DNA from: Aphelidium insulamus | Taxonomy: Eukaryota > Aphelidiomycota > Aphelidea > Aphelidiaceae | DNA length: 64,000 nt | Assembly: GCA_036784855.1 (NCBI GenBank) | Contig: JAZDSV010000020.1 | Coordinates: 186,001-250,000 of the forward strand | Direction: 5' to 3' | In this document: positions 1-10,879 of the stretch, in pieces | Layout of the letters: every line of letters starts with the position of its first letter | How positions within the stretch are numbered: position 1 is the stretch's first letter | The notes under the pieces: model-generated | What the model saw: the letters and a program-made list of their open reading frames with translations, nothing else | What the model was told of the DNA's origin: nothing | The model's database searches: none | Made by a program: the position numbers and the translations under genes

Positions 1-23
1 TTCGTGGCTCGCACCCGCCTCTC

Positions 24-893
24 TTGTGGCCTCGATCGGTACGAGATTTGCTGTCTTGTTCATTAACTTATCTTTGCTTGTACACAGTGGGTGTTGTAGG
101 AATATACAACGTTAACGTTGATGTTGATACTTCAAAAATGGCACTGAATACTGTAAAAATGGCACAAAGGCAACTTCAACATGGACTGAACTACCACAGC
201 ACGCCCCAGTACCAGGTGGACTTGCTTGTGGACCAGATGACCGAGTCCGAGCCAGTGTACCCGCCTTATGCATTTGGACAGAAGGTTCCACGCGAAGAAC
301 TCAAGAATGAACTTATGGCAATGGTCAACGGAACAGAACGCGTTCTTCTGTTGGACGGCGGCTCCGGTCGCGGCAAATCATTACTCGCCAAGGAAATTGT
401 GGCTGATGCGCGAAAGCGTGGCAATCCGGCCATTTATATCTCGTTACTGACAGTAAATCAAGCGCTCAGTTGAAGGTAATACATACGCTGGGCAAATTTC
501 AATTTGTTATTCGATGTGTAGTACTTGGCCGCTGCCGTCAAGGAATGCTTCAAAAAGACGAAAAAGCCTGTGGTCGTCGTGGTGGACGAATATCAGATTT
601 ATAAGGGGTTGAACGCCATGAAGGCTGAATGGCTCTGCGGCAGCTTACTGCAAGCCTCAACCTCTGGGATTGCACAAGTTTTATATGTTTCCTCAGATGG
701 CTCTCTAGGTAGTTGGATGGAATCGTGTAAGTACCACAGCCATACCTTTTGTGTCTTTTCTGACATGCTTAAATTAGTGTCTGGTCACGTAACGAGATTG
801 TTGCAGCATACTCTCGAGCCGGTTCCTGTAGATCGCATGCAAAAGTACTTGGTGGAAACCTGCGTGGATCGGAGCACAGGATTAGGACAGTAA
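24..893 (+). CDS. P-loop ATPase, STAND/AAA-like, probably fragmentary
   Basis: The first exon (about 24-446; a plausible start ATG is at 138) carries a Walker A motif GGSGRGKS preceded by a short linker, FGQKVPREELK, as in ATPases that begin just before the P-loop. A GTAAAT donor follows. The second exon, from about 522, holds a hydrophobic strand ending in a Walker B-like VVVVVDEYQ. A third piece from about 777 ends at 893. No C-terminal helical domain is present on this strand. ATPases of this general form are recombined with nuclease and kinase domains in the Crinkler (CR) effector class, but no Crinkler header is visible, so that link is only inference. The upstream part may lie outside the window. 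It could be a functional small ATPase or a truncated gene; truncation looks more likely. Confidence 0.5.
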
Positions 894-1025
894 TGGAAGT
901 GCACAACATAGTAGAAGTGACCGCGAAATCATGGGTGGTCTTGTCGGCATCACTCTGGTTGTGCTCCGGCCAGTCTTGTGGATTTGACTTGTTCGACGGT
1001 TTTAAATGAAGGCTTTCAAAAAACG

Positions 1026-1562
1026 TCAGTTAGTCTTTCGAGTAGTAACCTCGTTTCGTACCAGATGCTCTCTCCATTCCACAGGCATTGCTAATGGATA
1101 GTATGGTTGGTGCCAAACGAACTTTGGGCCAATTCGTTCTAGAATCCCAAGATCAACAAGCTGAATGGCCGCTTCACTTTCAATGAGACTGACAGGAGTG
1201 TATCCATCGTAGAAGGACGGACTTTGATAGACTTTGCGAAGTACTCTGGACTGGTGGTCATTCAACAATTTCCTACGGTCAGCCGAAAACACCCCATTGA
1301 TCAACGGTTTCTGAGCAGCTATGTACTTGTCCATCGTAGCTGTATATGTTTTGTTAGCAACCCGCAGGCAAACAATATGAGCAATACCTCTAACTGCTAC
1401 CGAGTTTAGCTGTCCATTAGCGTCGCTATTTATATTTGTGAAATCGGTCAAGCGAACAAAGCCACTGTCGAAACGATTGATAAACTCGCGCGCGTCGGCT
1501 ATTGTAAATAAATTTAATTTTTCACTGTAAAAAAAAAAGTTAAATAGAGTACGTAAATACAT
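1026..1562 (-). CDS. Hypothetical protein, possibly C-terminal part of an ATPase
   Basis: A 178-codon open frame with no recognisable catalytic motif. It opens with a Phe/Lys-rich stretch and ends with a helical part reading ...LVDLGILERIGPKFVWHQPYYPLAMP, which resembles the small winged-helix-like module closing STAND-type ATPases. It lies on the opposite strand to the ATPase at 24-893, about 130 bp away, so it cannot be that gene's own 3' end. It might be the tail of an inverted paralogue. A run of A at its 5' end (about 1531-1540) makes the start uncertain. No function is assigned. Confidence 0.3.
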   Translation of the reverse strand: MYLRTLFNFFFYSEKLNLFTIADAREFINRFDSGFVRLTDFTNINSDANGQLNSVAVRGIAHIVCLRVANKTYTATMDKYIAAQKPLINGVFSADRRKLLNDHQSRVLRKVYQSPSFYDGYTPVSLIESEAAIQLVDLGILERIGPKFVWHQPYYPLAMPVEWREHLVRNEVTTRKTN

Positions 1563-1591
1563 CTAAAACATCTCTAATACAAAGTACATAG

Positions 1592-1963
1592 TCAATGTCC
1601 GCCGCCTTCCGATTGCGACTGGTTGGCGGCAGCTCGCGGTGACTGAGGTACGGGGAATAGACGTAGCTGGGAGGGAGAATCCGGCACTTTCACTGTGGCT
1701 GTCAAATCGAACTCGGCACCAATGTCACCATCATTGTTGTGCAGCTGATTGTCCATGATGGAACCGCCAGCAGTTGTTGTTGCCGACCAGAGCGCCGGCC
1801 CAGACGACGGCGACAGGATGATGGTGTCACCAGCATTCGAGGATGTAAATGGTTGCACCGAGGTATCCATCATCACCTCCGAAGAAGCCGAGACGCCTGT
1901 TGCCAATTTATCCGTGGAGGGCGCGCGTGCGTCGTCGATGCAATAATTCAGCCATACATACAC
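1592..1963 (-). CDS. Low-complexity hypothetical ORF
   Basis: A 123-codon ORF rich in Ser, Thr, Asp and Pro, with no domain. It starts 45 bp past the stop of the TMEM135-like gene and might be a small gene or chance coding in its 3' flank. Composition is like a disordered tail. Weak call. Confidence 0.2.
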   Translation of the reverse strand: MYVWLNYCIDDARAPSTDKLATGVSASSEVMMDTSVQPFTSSNAGDTIILSPSSGPALWSATTTAGGSIMDNQLHNNDGDIGAEFDLTATVKVPDSPSQLRLFPVPQSPRAAANQSQSEGGGH

Positions 1964-2008
1964 ATAATCTTATAATTTATAATAAATATAATATTTGTAA
2001 TCATCATA

Positions 2009-3699
2009 TCATTTAGGGAGCACGATGGAGAGGACACCAAGAACCGTGGGCCGCAGCAGACGCTGCTCGTGGTAGTAGGCACCGACCAGATGGCTGGCGG
2101 ACCACGCGGCGGCCGACGCCACACAGAACTCGCCCAGATAACGTCTGATACGCCCATTGCTGAACGGTCCCGCGGTAAGCACTGCGTTGACCAGTTCCGT
2201 GCCCGCCAGTCGGTATCCCACGGCCCATAGTGCACGCGGGGCGACAAACAGTGCCAGCTCGCCGCGACGACTCTTGCGCTCCAGCAGTATGGAGAGGCCA
2301 CACAGCCACGATCCGACCAGCGGACCGCCGATACCGTCTCGGCGCGTGTAATTGCGCCACACACAGATACTTGTCCATATGATGGAGATGAATGTGGCCA
2401 GGAACACGCTGGACCGCACGGCGGACACGAGAGCGTACAAGACCTTGTTGTTTGGATGGTGCACATGATGTGCGACTGCGGGAAGCTGCTTTTCACTCGG
2501 CCGACTACAGTCACTCAGTGCCACCACCACATCCAGCGAGTCGGCAGACTCTGCTCGCGGGAATTCAGACGCCGCCGGTTCGACTTCTGTTTCTTCTTGT
2601 GCAGCTTGTTGCTGTCGACTACGTCGCCTCCGCTGACGCACCGTCGACACCAGCAGCGAGAGGAGATAGAGCGGGGCGTAGACGGCGAACGCTTGCATAA
2701 ACCCTCGCCGGAAACGGTGCAGAGAATTGCCGGCACAGCTATTGCCAGTGTGAGGGTGCACCACCGTGCACGGGACAAATCCGCGAGACCAGTCGGCCAG
2801 TGCGGGATCAATGCCGTGCGTGGCGCAGTACTTTGCCAGGAATGTGGTGTCCAGGTGAGGCGGCGCTGGTTGGCCGTACGCGATTTCCCCCGTGCGAAAC
2901 TTGCGTATTAAATAGAGAAGCGAGTGGTCCAGTTCGGCCATGCGGCTTATCCACTTGACATAGCTGGGCGGCAGACTCTGCGGTGTGTACAGCCTGTAGT
3001 GTTAATACGTCTATCAACTCAACGTTTCAACAATACATAGTATAAGAGAGAGAGATACAGATGGACTACACAGCAGCATGTGTGAAGATACAGTGAGAGA
3101 CGGGCCACGTACCACGAGTACATAATCTCGGCACAGCAGGCGACAAAGACGGCCGAGTCGCCGTACTGTCGAAGCCACCGGCGCCACCGAGAGCTGCGTC
3201 GATCCACCGCACTGAGCTGACGCCGCACTCCAACATCGAGGGCACGCGTGACAAGTGTCAGTGCCCACTCTGTGCGTGTCTTGCAGCCGGGAATCAGCGG
3301 CCATATGGCGAGGGTGGCGGCGGCGGCGGCAAGGCTCGTGCGGCGCATCAAATCCTTGTCCCCGTGGCCGTCTTCGAGATCACGATGATCTGGAGTGTGG
3401 AGCTTCCGGTCTCGCATAAGCCGCTGCCGTACATGGTCGAATAGCAGCGGATATGCGGCCATAATGACGGCAAGCCGGTGGGCGCGAGTGTGGCACAGTC
3501 GCTGCAGCAGCCACTGAAGAACCTCCCCCGGTCTGCCGCGAGAGTTTAGTACCTTGTGGGAAGAGCGGGCCTGTCCCCCAACTTGCCTGCCAGCACGCAG
3601 TCCAGCTACCAGCACCCGGAGCAGTGGGCGCAGGTTGGCAAGCGCCATGCCCAGCGCATAGTTGCGCGCCGCCGTGCTCATCGCCGTCTGCCCGTTCAT
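2009..3699 (-). CDS. TMEM135-like membrane protein (two exons)
   Basis: Exon 1 (3699-3113) and exon 2 (2993-2009) are separated by a 119-bp intron with GTACGT donor and ACTACAG acceptor. Splicing gives EIMYSW-LYTPQSLPPSYVKWI, the conserved junction of TMEM135-like proteins (a membrane segment, then a Leu-Pro-x-Ser-Tyr-x-x-x-Ile motif). Exon 2 continues with the Cys-containing segment PCTVVHP...NSC followed by RRGFMQAFAVYAPLYLLSLLV, the hallmark N-terminal-domain motif, which here lies in the C-terminal half as in fungal homologues with two repeats. Predicted length is about 523 residues with several hydrophobic helices. Animal TMEM135 is tied to peroxisomes, lipid droplets and mitochondrial dynamics; the fungal role is not established. 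The start Met at 3699 is the first in frame. Confidence 0.75.
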
Positions 3700-4025
3700 G
3701 TTGAATTGAATGGAATCGAATCCGCCTTGTTTAACGTATTTACAGCAACTCGCTATGCATGGATAATTTCAAGGCTGTTATGCTGTACGGTCCTCAAGAC
3801 GTGGGAGTGTCTGATGATAACGGAGGGGTTATTGTAGTTATGCCAACCGAGCCATGGCTTCCACTAATTGCTGCCATAGTGAACTGGATAGTTCCTGGCC
3901 TTTCGTTCAGTTCCAGATAAATATATATATATATATATATTCTAATATATATCATATTCCTTCATTCCACGGATAATCAGAGCCAATGTATGATCGGCAA
4001 CGCAGAGATTACGTTGCGCGGCTAA
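3700..4025. other. Intergenic, AT-rich, with an (AT)n tract
   Basis: No supported gene. It holds a TA-dinucleotide run around 3920-3940 and separates the divergently transcribed TMEM135-like gene (-) and kinase-like ORF (+), so promoters for both should be here. Confidence 0.6.
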
Positions 4026-4751
4026 ATGCCGAGTGACGTTCATCAATCATATATTACATACATATTACATATGCGCCGCAAAGCCGCTGCACAATTGAAA
4101 CATTACCACACCCGGTCGTGGTACCAGTCCCAGTCCCAGTCCCGAGGAGGCAAAAGTATCGCGTGTGCCGAGTGTCGTAGAGTGCAGGCGCTCTCAAAGG
4201 TTCAATATGACATCATTGGCGGTGTCAAGGTAAAAATTGGCGCGCTTCTTGGCCGCGGTAACCAAGGTACGGTGTATCACGCATCCACCGACGACGAGCC
4301 GGACTTGGTCTACAAAAAGTACCACGCGATACAGTGCAGCTACCAATTTCAGACAACAGTTGACATACTGAAAGCGCTAGGTCGCTACCGGGCTAGTGAA
4401 TGTCCACTATTCGAACCACCACGACTGCTGATGACATATGTGCCGGGTGTCACAGGAACTGAGCGCGTGAAAGATTTGGAGGCAGCTGGCGACTTGGAGG
4501 GTGTAAAAGATTTGAGGAACAAACATATTGCGGCCCGTGAGGCGCTGTTGAAGCTGGGATATCTTCACGGTGAGGTGCATCACCTGGACAACATATTAGT
4601 GAATGGCCACGGCAAAGACTCTACAGTGACGCTAATTGATTTTGGCGCATCGCATGAGTACCTGGGCCCCCACACCGGCATGGGATACGTGTGGCAAGAC
4701 ATTATCCGCCGCATGGAGTCCAAAAAAGTTGGTGAGAATATTCAATTCTGA
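4026..4751 (+). CDS. Small protein-kinase-like protein, possibly truncated
   Basis: A 241-codon ORF with a compact kinase fold: glycine loop GRGNQGTVYHAS (about residues 78-89), a candidate ATP-binding Lys in LVYKKYH, a catalytic-loop HGEVHHLDNILVN in which the usual Asp of HxD is replaced by His, and an IDFGAS magnesium motif. The frame ends about 35 residues after DFG, so the C-lobe is minimal, as in RIO/Bud32-like or CR-associated kinases, or else a further exon follows a GTGAGA donor near 4730. Substrate-binding helices are absent. Because the catalytic base is not obvious, activity is uncertain. It stands alone between two conserved housekeeping-type genes. Confidence 0.5.
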   Translation: MPSDVHQSYITYILHMRRKAAAQLKHYHTRSWYQSQSQSRGGKSIACAECRRVQALSKVQYDIIGGVKVKIGALLGRGNQGTVYHASTDDEPDLVYKKYHAIQCSYQFQTTVDILKALGRYRASECPLFEPPRLLMTYVPGVTGTERVKDLEAAGDLEGVKDLRNKHIAAREALLKLGYLHGEVHHLDNILVNGHGKDSTVTLIDFGASHEYLGPHTGMGYVWQDIIRRMESKKVGENIQF

Positions 4752-4939
4752 TATAATAATATAATTATCATTCCTACACGCCGCTAAGCTTTCATATAAC
4801 TGCTAATCTGCCGGTCTACAATGCGATAATGGATGATTGATGTATGTATGTTACCGCCATTCGGACAATTTACCCCTGAATACCGCCAACGCATTGTTTG
4901 CCCTTAACCGCCAACAATCAACAGTGAGACAGTCGAACA

Positions 4940-6941
4940 ATGGCCGAGACAGAGTTGGAGGCGAAATGCGAAGACTTGCAACGCCAGCTGGCTGAGAAAG
5001 GTTGGTGCGCCATGAACATCTCTGGCTGTCCATACTTCATTGTCCTCACCGGTCCTCAGATGCGCAGCTTGCCAGTCTTACGGCCCTGTTGGCAGAGCGG
5101 GGTACGTACATAAATTGACGACAATTGGTGTAAGACAACCGACACTTCCAGATGAGGAATTGGCTACACTGCGGAGGCAGCTCAAACGGCAGTCCATGGG
5201 CCAGGCGCCCGTTGCCGACATGGAGGAGCTGACGGCGGCGCTGGCCGATGTCACATCGTCTCGCACAACGCTGAAAAGTGTATGTTCAACGATACAAGTA
5301 TCTAAATAGTGTCATGTCATTGGCTCGTAGCTGGCACGCGGGCGAGCGTCCAGGCGGTCAACAACGCGGGTGAATGCCGACAACTATCAGGTAATACTCC
5401 AAAGTATACATCCGATTACACAACATGATATGGTGCAGGGCGGAGACGACGAAGAAAGTAGCGCGGAGAAACCCCGCGACGACGAACCTGCTGAACCAGT
5501 AATGAAAAAGGCGCCATCAAACGGCGCGGTAAATGTGCTTGCCGGATTCATCCCTGGCTCCGTCAAGCTGCGTTCCACGGGCACGCTGGCAAGTTTGAAT
5601 ATTGAGAAGTCTTACCAAAACTCATTTGAAATAGAACACTGACGTCGACAAGGAAGATGGAGGACAGGCCGAGCCAGCTACTGCAGCGCCGTCAAACAGT
5701 GGCGGCAAGTTTGGCGGGGTGAAATTGCCGGTTGATTTCGCTGGCGGGAGCAAAGTGCTGAAATCCGTGACAGAGCGCGCAGACGATTCGTCGGCGTCAA
5801 AACCATCATCATCCAACGTTGCCACACCACCGTCAACATCCGCCATTACTGCAGGAAAATTTGGTGTGCGCGGTTCAGCCAGCGCCACTTCGCAGTCGAT
5901 CCAGTCTGCGCAAAAGGACGCCACCGATACCACTGCAACACCTTCCTCGACTCCAAAGTGGAAAGTGGGCGGTAGTGGTGCACAGAAGACGAATGCAGAT
6001 TCAGCTGGCGCTGCACCAGTGACCGAAACCAAACCGGTAGCGTCCAAGTTTGGAACGGTGCGCGGTTTAGACAAGAAATATGATCCGGCTGCCAGCGCCG
6101 AGCCTGCGCCAACACCATCTACTTCAGCGACATCTAATACCGCTAACGCAAGTGCAAAATTTGGTGGCGGCACCACAACATCCAAACCGCAGAGTTCAAG
6201 TGCTATGGAGACGAGCAGTAGCGAGCAGGCAACAAAGACTGCTGGCAGCAAATTCGGAACTGTTCGCGCATCATCATTCAAAACACCTGGAGCGGGTTCG
6301 AATGCAACAGAGACCAGCAACGAACAGGCGGCTAAACCCAGCACCGCTGGCAGCAAATTTGGAACGGTCCGTGCCTCCACGGCCGAGCCACGATCCTCCG
6401 TCACTGCAGCCAGCAATGTGTTTGGAGGGGCGGCCGCCAAGCCAACTAACGCTGCATCGTCGCAATCAACCCCGCCCACACCCACCAAAGCAACAGGCTC
6501 TGACGCGGCGCCAAACAGCCTGAACTCCGCCGAGCAGGAACTGGTTCGATGGATGGAGTCGGTGTGCAAGGAGCCCGTGACTGTTGGCGCAGACTTCAAG
6601 GCCACGCTGCGAGACGGACAGGCACTGTGTCGCCTGGCCAACAAGTTGCGGAAAGACGGTGCCACGATCAAGATCAACACGGGCAAATTCTCGGCCTCAC
6701 ACATGGTACAATTATGCTAGATGAGAAGTCAGACTTGACACTTAAGGAAAACATAAATGGCTATTTGAAAGTGGCGGCGGACCAATTCAAGATTGCACCC
6801 ACAAACTCATTCACGGCCATTGATCTGTACGATGGAGGCGGCATGGACAAGGTGGGCCATGTAGTTGTGAAGTTTTATGATTACTCATGGAATCATCAGG
6901 TCACCAAGCACCTCCAGCTTGTCAGGAAGCAGTTCAGCTAG
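4940..6941 (+). CDS. Calponin-homology (CH) domain protein, transgelin-like C-terminus
   Basis: Seven exons can be joined in frame: 4940-5000, 5060-5101, 5152-5279, 5331-5390, 5439-5588, 5635-6705, 6747-6941, giving about 568 residues. The N-terminus (MAETELEAKCEDLQRQLAEK...) is a short coiled coil. The middle is a long Ser/Ala/Thr-rich disordered region with at least three repeats of a 'KFGTVR' motif. The last 120 residues form a single CH domain (ELVRWMESVCKEPV...LRDGQALCRLANKLR...MENINGYLKVAADQF...AIDLYDGGGMDKV), typical of transgelin/SM22/Scp1 actin-bundling proteins. The 41-bp intron 6706-6746 restores the conserved MENI junction. The intron 5589-5634 needs a GC donor (GCAAGT) to stay in frame. 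The KFGTVR repeats may bind a partner; that is inference. Confidence 0.8.
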
Positions 6942-6950
6942 TCTGCAGTG

Positions 6951-6970
6951 TATATATATATATATATATA
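6951..6970. repeat. (TA)n microsatellite
   Basis: A pure TA dinucleotide run just past the stop of the CH-domain gene, in its 3' flank. Confidence 0.8.
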
Positions 6971-7221
6971 GTACTGGTACTAAATAAATTCTATGGATAT
7001 CACGGTGTGTATATTCAGTCTTGCAGCTTGTGGATCTTTGCTCAAGGTGTGCCACATGTCAAGACACCGTGTTATCCTCACTAGGTACAATGATTGCAGG
7101 TGGATTGTGAGTATTTCGGTAGTGGAAGTGAGTATTTTGGTGGATTAAATTAGTCTACAGTCTATTTACATTGAAACAGAGTGACTGCACTCAAATCACA
7201 CTGTTTCAAATCGGCAACAAG

Positions 7222-8368
7222 ATGAATGTCGGCGCGGACAGAAACCAGGCGTTCGCCATCGGCATGGACTCACCCGAGGATCTCTACTATGTCATGGACG
7301 GAGTGCAGCGCGAGGTGTCGGACATCCTGCAGCAGCTGATGGGTGCCGCTGCTGGCAACGGCGGTGGTGGCAAGTCTGTCAACGGTGATGAGGCAGCGGA
7401 TGCGGCCGCCGCCGAGGAGTGGCACCGGCTACGCAAGGCATACAACCGCGATCGGCAGAGAGTGCAGCAGCAACAGCAGCTAGCACAGGGCCAACAGGAC
7501 GGGGATGCCGCGCACTATGAACACTTTGAGGACGCGGTGGCGGCACAGCTGGAACTGGTGCGCACACCCAACACCACCCCACATCACTTTGACTGACTGA
7601 CAAAACTTTCCAACAGAGCATCGAGAACATTGTGGAGATGGTCGCAGCTAATTGCCGCGTGCAGGGCCATCTGTTCGCCGAGGCACCTGAACCGGCCGCC
7701 ATTCAAGGCAAGTACATTGTATGTTATCTAAAATTGGTATCTCATCATGCAGCCATGGCATCGGTGGACCAGAAGCTGCAGAAACAGCTGAACCGCATCC
7801 AGGCAGAGGCCGAACTAATCCTGTCTCGAGTGTGCAATTTGCGCCGACAAGTGCCACAACGACTGGAGGAGGAGTGGGCTCAGCTGGCTGACCAACTCGC
7901 AGGCATAAACATCACTGAAACAAAGTCTGATGAGTTGGCCGGCGCGCCCTCGGATGTGGTATGTTGCATAGCAAGCTGTATTTTAACTGAACTGATAAGC
8001 TGCCAACTTAGATGGAGTTGATGGCCAGCTTCGATGAGATGACGCGCGGGTGGTCGCATGAGACAGATGTGACGGCAGACAAACTGTCACAAGCGCTGAT
8101 GCTTGTGCGGCAGTTGATGGTGCAGTTGCCGCAGCTTGCTGCGCATCTCCGTCGATATATTGCATTTGCCGATGATGAAGTTGGCACTCTGGACGCCTAC
8201 ACTGTCCACCATAATCGTCTCGCGGCAGCAGCTACCGCGGCTAAAGACCAACAGCAGCAAAAACAGGATTCCTCTTCAGCTGTTTGTGCCGCGGACCGTC
8301 TGCGTCAACGGATCGATTCCGAGTACTTTTCATCTCGTGAACAGCCGCTTCTTCGCTTTCTGGACTGA
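7222..8368 (+). CDS. Probable kinetochore protein Mis14/Nsl1 family
   Basis: Exons 7222-7557, 7617-7707, 7753-7958 and 8012-8368 join in frame to about 329 residues. The central part reads VDQKLQKQLNRIQAEAELILSRVCNLRRQVPQ, matching the Mis14/Nsl1 pattern of a helix ending in 'xxLRRxxP', preceded by a helix with a 'VEMVAANCRV' segment and followed by coiled-coil helices. Nsl1 is a MIND/Mis12 complex subunit linking centromeric chromatin to the Ndc80 complex. The N-terminal half has Gly/Ala- and Gln-rich insertions. The second intron (7708-7752) needs a GC donor (GCAAGT); being 45 nt with no stop it could also be retained, adding 15 residues. The family call rests on a short motif and overall helical form, so other coiled-coil proteins are possible. 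Confidence 0.5.
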
Positions 8369-8380
8369 CGTTCTATATTG

Positions 8381-9160
8381 AAGTTGATATAAACGTGTTT
8401 TTTTACTACAGATCTTGAAGCGCTTGTATTGTCAGGACAATATAATCAGCGTCTATGTTTGAATGCCTTAGTTATTGCTGAAGGAGAGGCAGGCACACTA
8501 GACAACGTACACCAAATGCTGATATATGCGCGCCACTTGCTCCTCAATGGTTGTGTTGGCCGTTAATGACAACGAAAGAACTTCAGGACGAGAGCAGTGA
8601 AGCGTCCCGCCATCGTCAATGCAAAGATAATCTCAAATGGGAAGCATTGGTCAGCACTCCTCATACTTGGCATTTTTGTTTTCCCGCAGCTTTTCCCGCA
8701 CTATGAATTGCCGCCGCGCCAGCGATACAGCGGCGCATAGATTGTAGAGTCCACTCTTCCGTTGCCTCGAAAATGACTAGCTGGGTATCATTTGCGGACT
8801 GCCCCGGCCTGTACTTGTGAATCATGTTATCCACCGTGTCCAAAGGTGTTGTCTTTGAATTGTAGCAAAGGTTTTTGGAAGTTGACTTGACTGTGACAAA
8901 GCAGAAGTTTTTTTGGGCCGGCCAAGGGCAAGAAGCAACAGTGCCAATTCCGGCCATGGAGATTCTCGGCTATTGCACCAACCAGATACGCGATGACCAT
9001 CCACAAGAGCCAAGGACGGTGAATAGACGAATATTTGTGTGAATATTTATCATTGTTGTAAATATGTAAACATTGTTTACATATTTACATACATAAATAT
9101 TTACATACTTGCAAAGAGAACACGGCACGTGAACAGACAGAGACAGAGACAGTCACATTA
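8381..9160. other. Intergenic with a weak minus-strand ORF
   Basis: No conserved gene seen. A 98-codon minus ORF at 8661-8957 has no recognisable domain and could be a decayed fragment. The last 100 bp before the transporter start is AT-rich and contains repeated 'acatattta' words. Confidence 0.4.
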
Positions 9161-9163
9161 GAG

Positions 9164-10829
9164 ATGGCACACGCGGCCAAAGTGGCGGTGGCCGTGACGC
9201 TCTGGTTCGCCTTTGCCATCAGCTTGTCGGCGCTGAACAAGTTCCTGTTTGGCGTGCACCATCCACAGCCGCTGCCAGGCGTGGTCCCTCCCCCGCTGGT
9301 GCCTGGCAATGGCACCGCAACCACTACACTCACTTTGACGCCGCCGTCCAATGCCACGCAGACCTCCGCATCCAGCACCGCCGCGCCGCCACCGCTCTAC
9401 ACTCTCCCGCTGCTCACCACGGCCTGGCACCAACTGCTGCAATTTGTACTGAGTACCGCGCTGCTTGTGGCGCTGTCATCGCGGTGGACCTCGTCGCTGT
9501 GGTGGCGCCTGAGGCATTGTTGGCCGTGCAGGCGGCGGCAGCGTGGGCGTGCGGACTTGCACCTACCGTCATCATCGCGGTATCGTGCTCTGTCTGGCGG
9601 GGAGCCGAGTGGCGGCCAGCGCCGACAAGCCGATGATGATCCATCCTCACCGACTATGCCAAGGGCACCGCAGCGGCCATCCGGTCTCCGTCTGCCGCCG
9701 CTCCGCTTCTACACCACGCGCCTGCTGCCGTGTGCCGTGGCCACCGCGCTCGACATCGGTCTGAGCAACACGGCCATGCGCTACATCACCCTCTCACTCT
9801 ACACCATGGTCAAGTCGACGGCGCCGCTGTTCGTGGTGCTGACCGCCTGGCTGATGGGTCTGGAGCGTGTGGGATGGCGGCTGGCGCTCGTCATTGTCTG
9901 CATGTGCGTCGGAGTGGCGCTGATGGTGGCGGCGGGTGATGGCAGCACTGGCAGCACGGGTGGTGGCAGTGCTGCAGCCAGTCGAAACGCCTCGACTGCC
10001 ACCGCGGCGACGCTGCGGTTCGAGTATGTTCTGGGGTGTGCGGCGGTGCTGGCTGCTGCTGCAATGTCGGGACTGCGGTGGGGTCTGACACAGATGCTGC
10101 TCAACACACCGGCTCCAGACTCGACCGCCACCACCACCACATCATCTTCAGCAAACAGTGGCGACGAGGAGCAGTTGCCGCTGCAGCCACTGCACAAGAG
10201 TGACTCCCCGGTCGGCTACGAAGCCAAAGCCGTGCCCATCTTTGCCTTGGACGAGAATGATGACGAGGTGGAGGTGACCAGCAGTGGTGGCAACGTGGCA
10301 CCTGCATCCACGCCCACACCGCCCTCCCTCCCAACACAACCCGCCATTACTAATGCCACAACTACTTCTCACGGCGGTGGCGGGATGCACCGACATCACA
10401 GCCAGCCACAGCTGTACACAATGTTTCTACTCTCGCCCGTGATGGGCACGGCACTGTTTCTCCTCTCACTGGCCATTGAGCAGCCATTCACCGCGGTATC
10501 AACATCGTCCTCACCAACATCTCGGGATAATGAGAGCACCGCTCACACACTGGCACTAATGTCTGCTGGTGGAATGCTGGCATTTTGCATGGTGCTGTCA
10601 GAGTTGTGGCTCTTGTCACTCACCGGGGCGGTCACGTTGAGCGTGGCCGGCATGGGCAAGGAGCTCTTGACCATTCTGGCGGCCGTCTTGATTTTTGGTG
10701 GTATGTGTGATGTTTCGTTAAAAAATAAATATACTGGATAACATGACAGACACATTTACATGGCTGAATGGAAGCGGAATGGCAATAACAATGCTGGCCA
10801 TGGCATACTATCATCGCATAAAGCATTAA
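9164..10829 (+). CDS. SLC35/TPT-family nucleotide-sugar-type transporter (Ymd8/SLC35C2-like)
   Basis: Exon 1 is 9164-10700 and exon 2 is 10750-10829, joined through a 49-bp GT-AG intron, giving about 538 residues. Hydrophobic helices are clear: VAVAVTLWFAFAISLSALNK at the N-terminus (with the family's 'NK' after helix 1), the DIGLSNTAMRYITLSLYTMVKSTAP block typical of TPT/DUF250 transporters, an 'RFEYVLG...SGLRWGLTQ' helix pair, and a C-terminal block ending DTFTWLNGSGMAITMLAMAYYHRIKH, restored only by splicing. Loops are enlarged with Ser/Thr- and Pro-rich insertions. Relatives act in the Golgi/ER; the substrate of the Ymd8/C2 branch is not firmly known. The gene ends 50 bp from the end of the WDR89-like gene on the other strand (tail-to-tail). 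Confidence 0.8.
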
Positions 10830-10879
10830 GTTGATTTATAACACTTTGCTTCACCGAGAATAATTCAACTATAAAGCAT

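Noticed and set aside
5622-6704. A 360-codon ORF antisense to the CH-domain gene
   Set aside because: Mirrors the low-complexity Ser/Ala/Thr region; no domain, and the plus strand has clear exon structure.
9800-10400. Several minus-strand ORFs within the transporter gene
   Set aside because: Shadows of a GC-rich coding exon with low-complexity loops.
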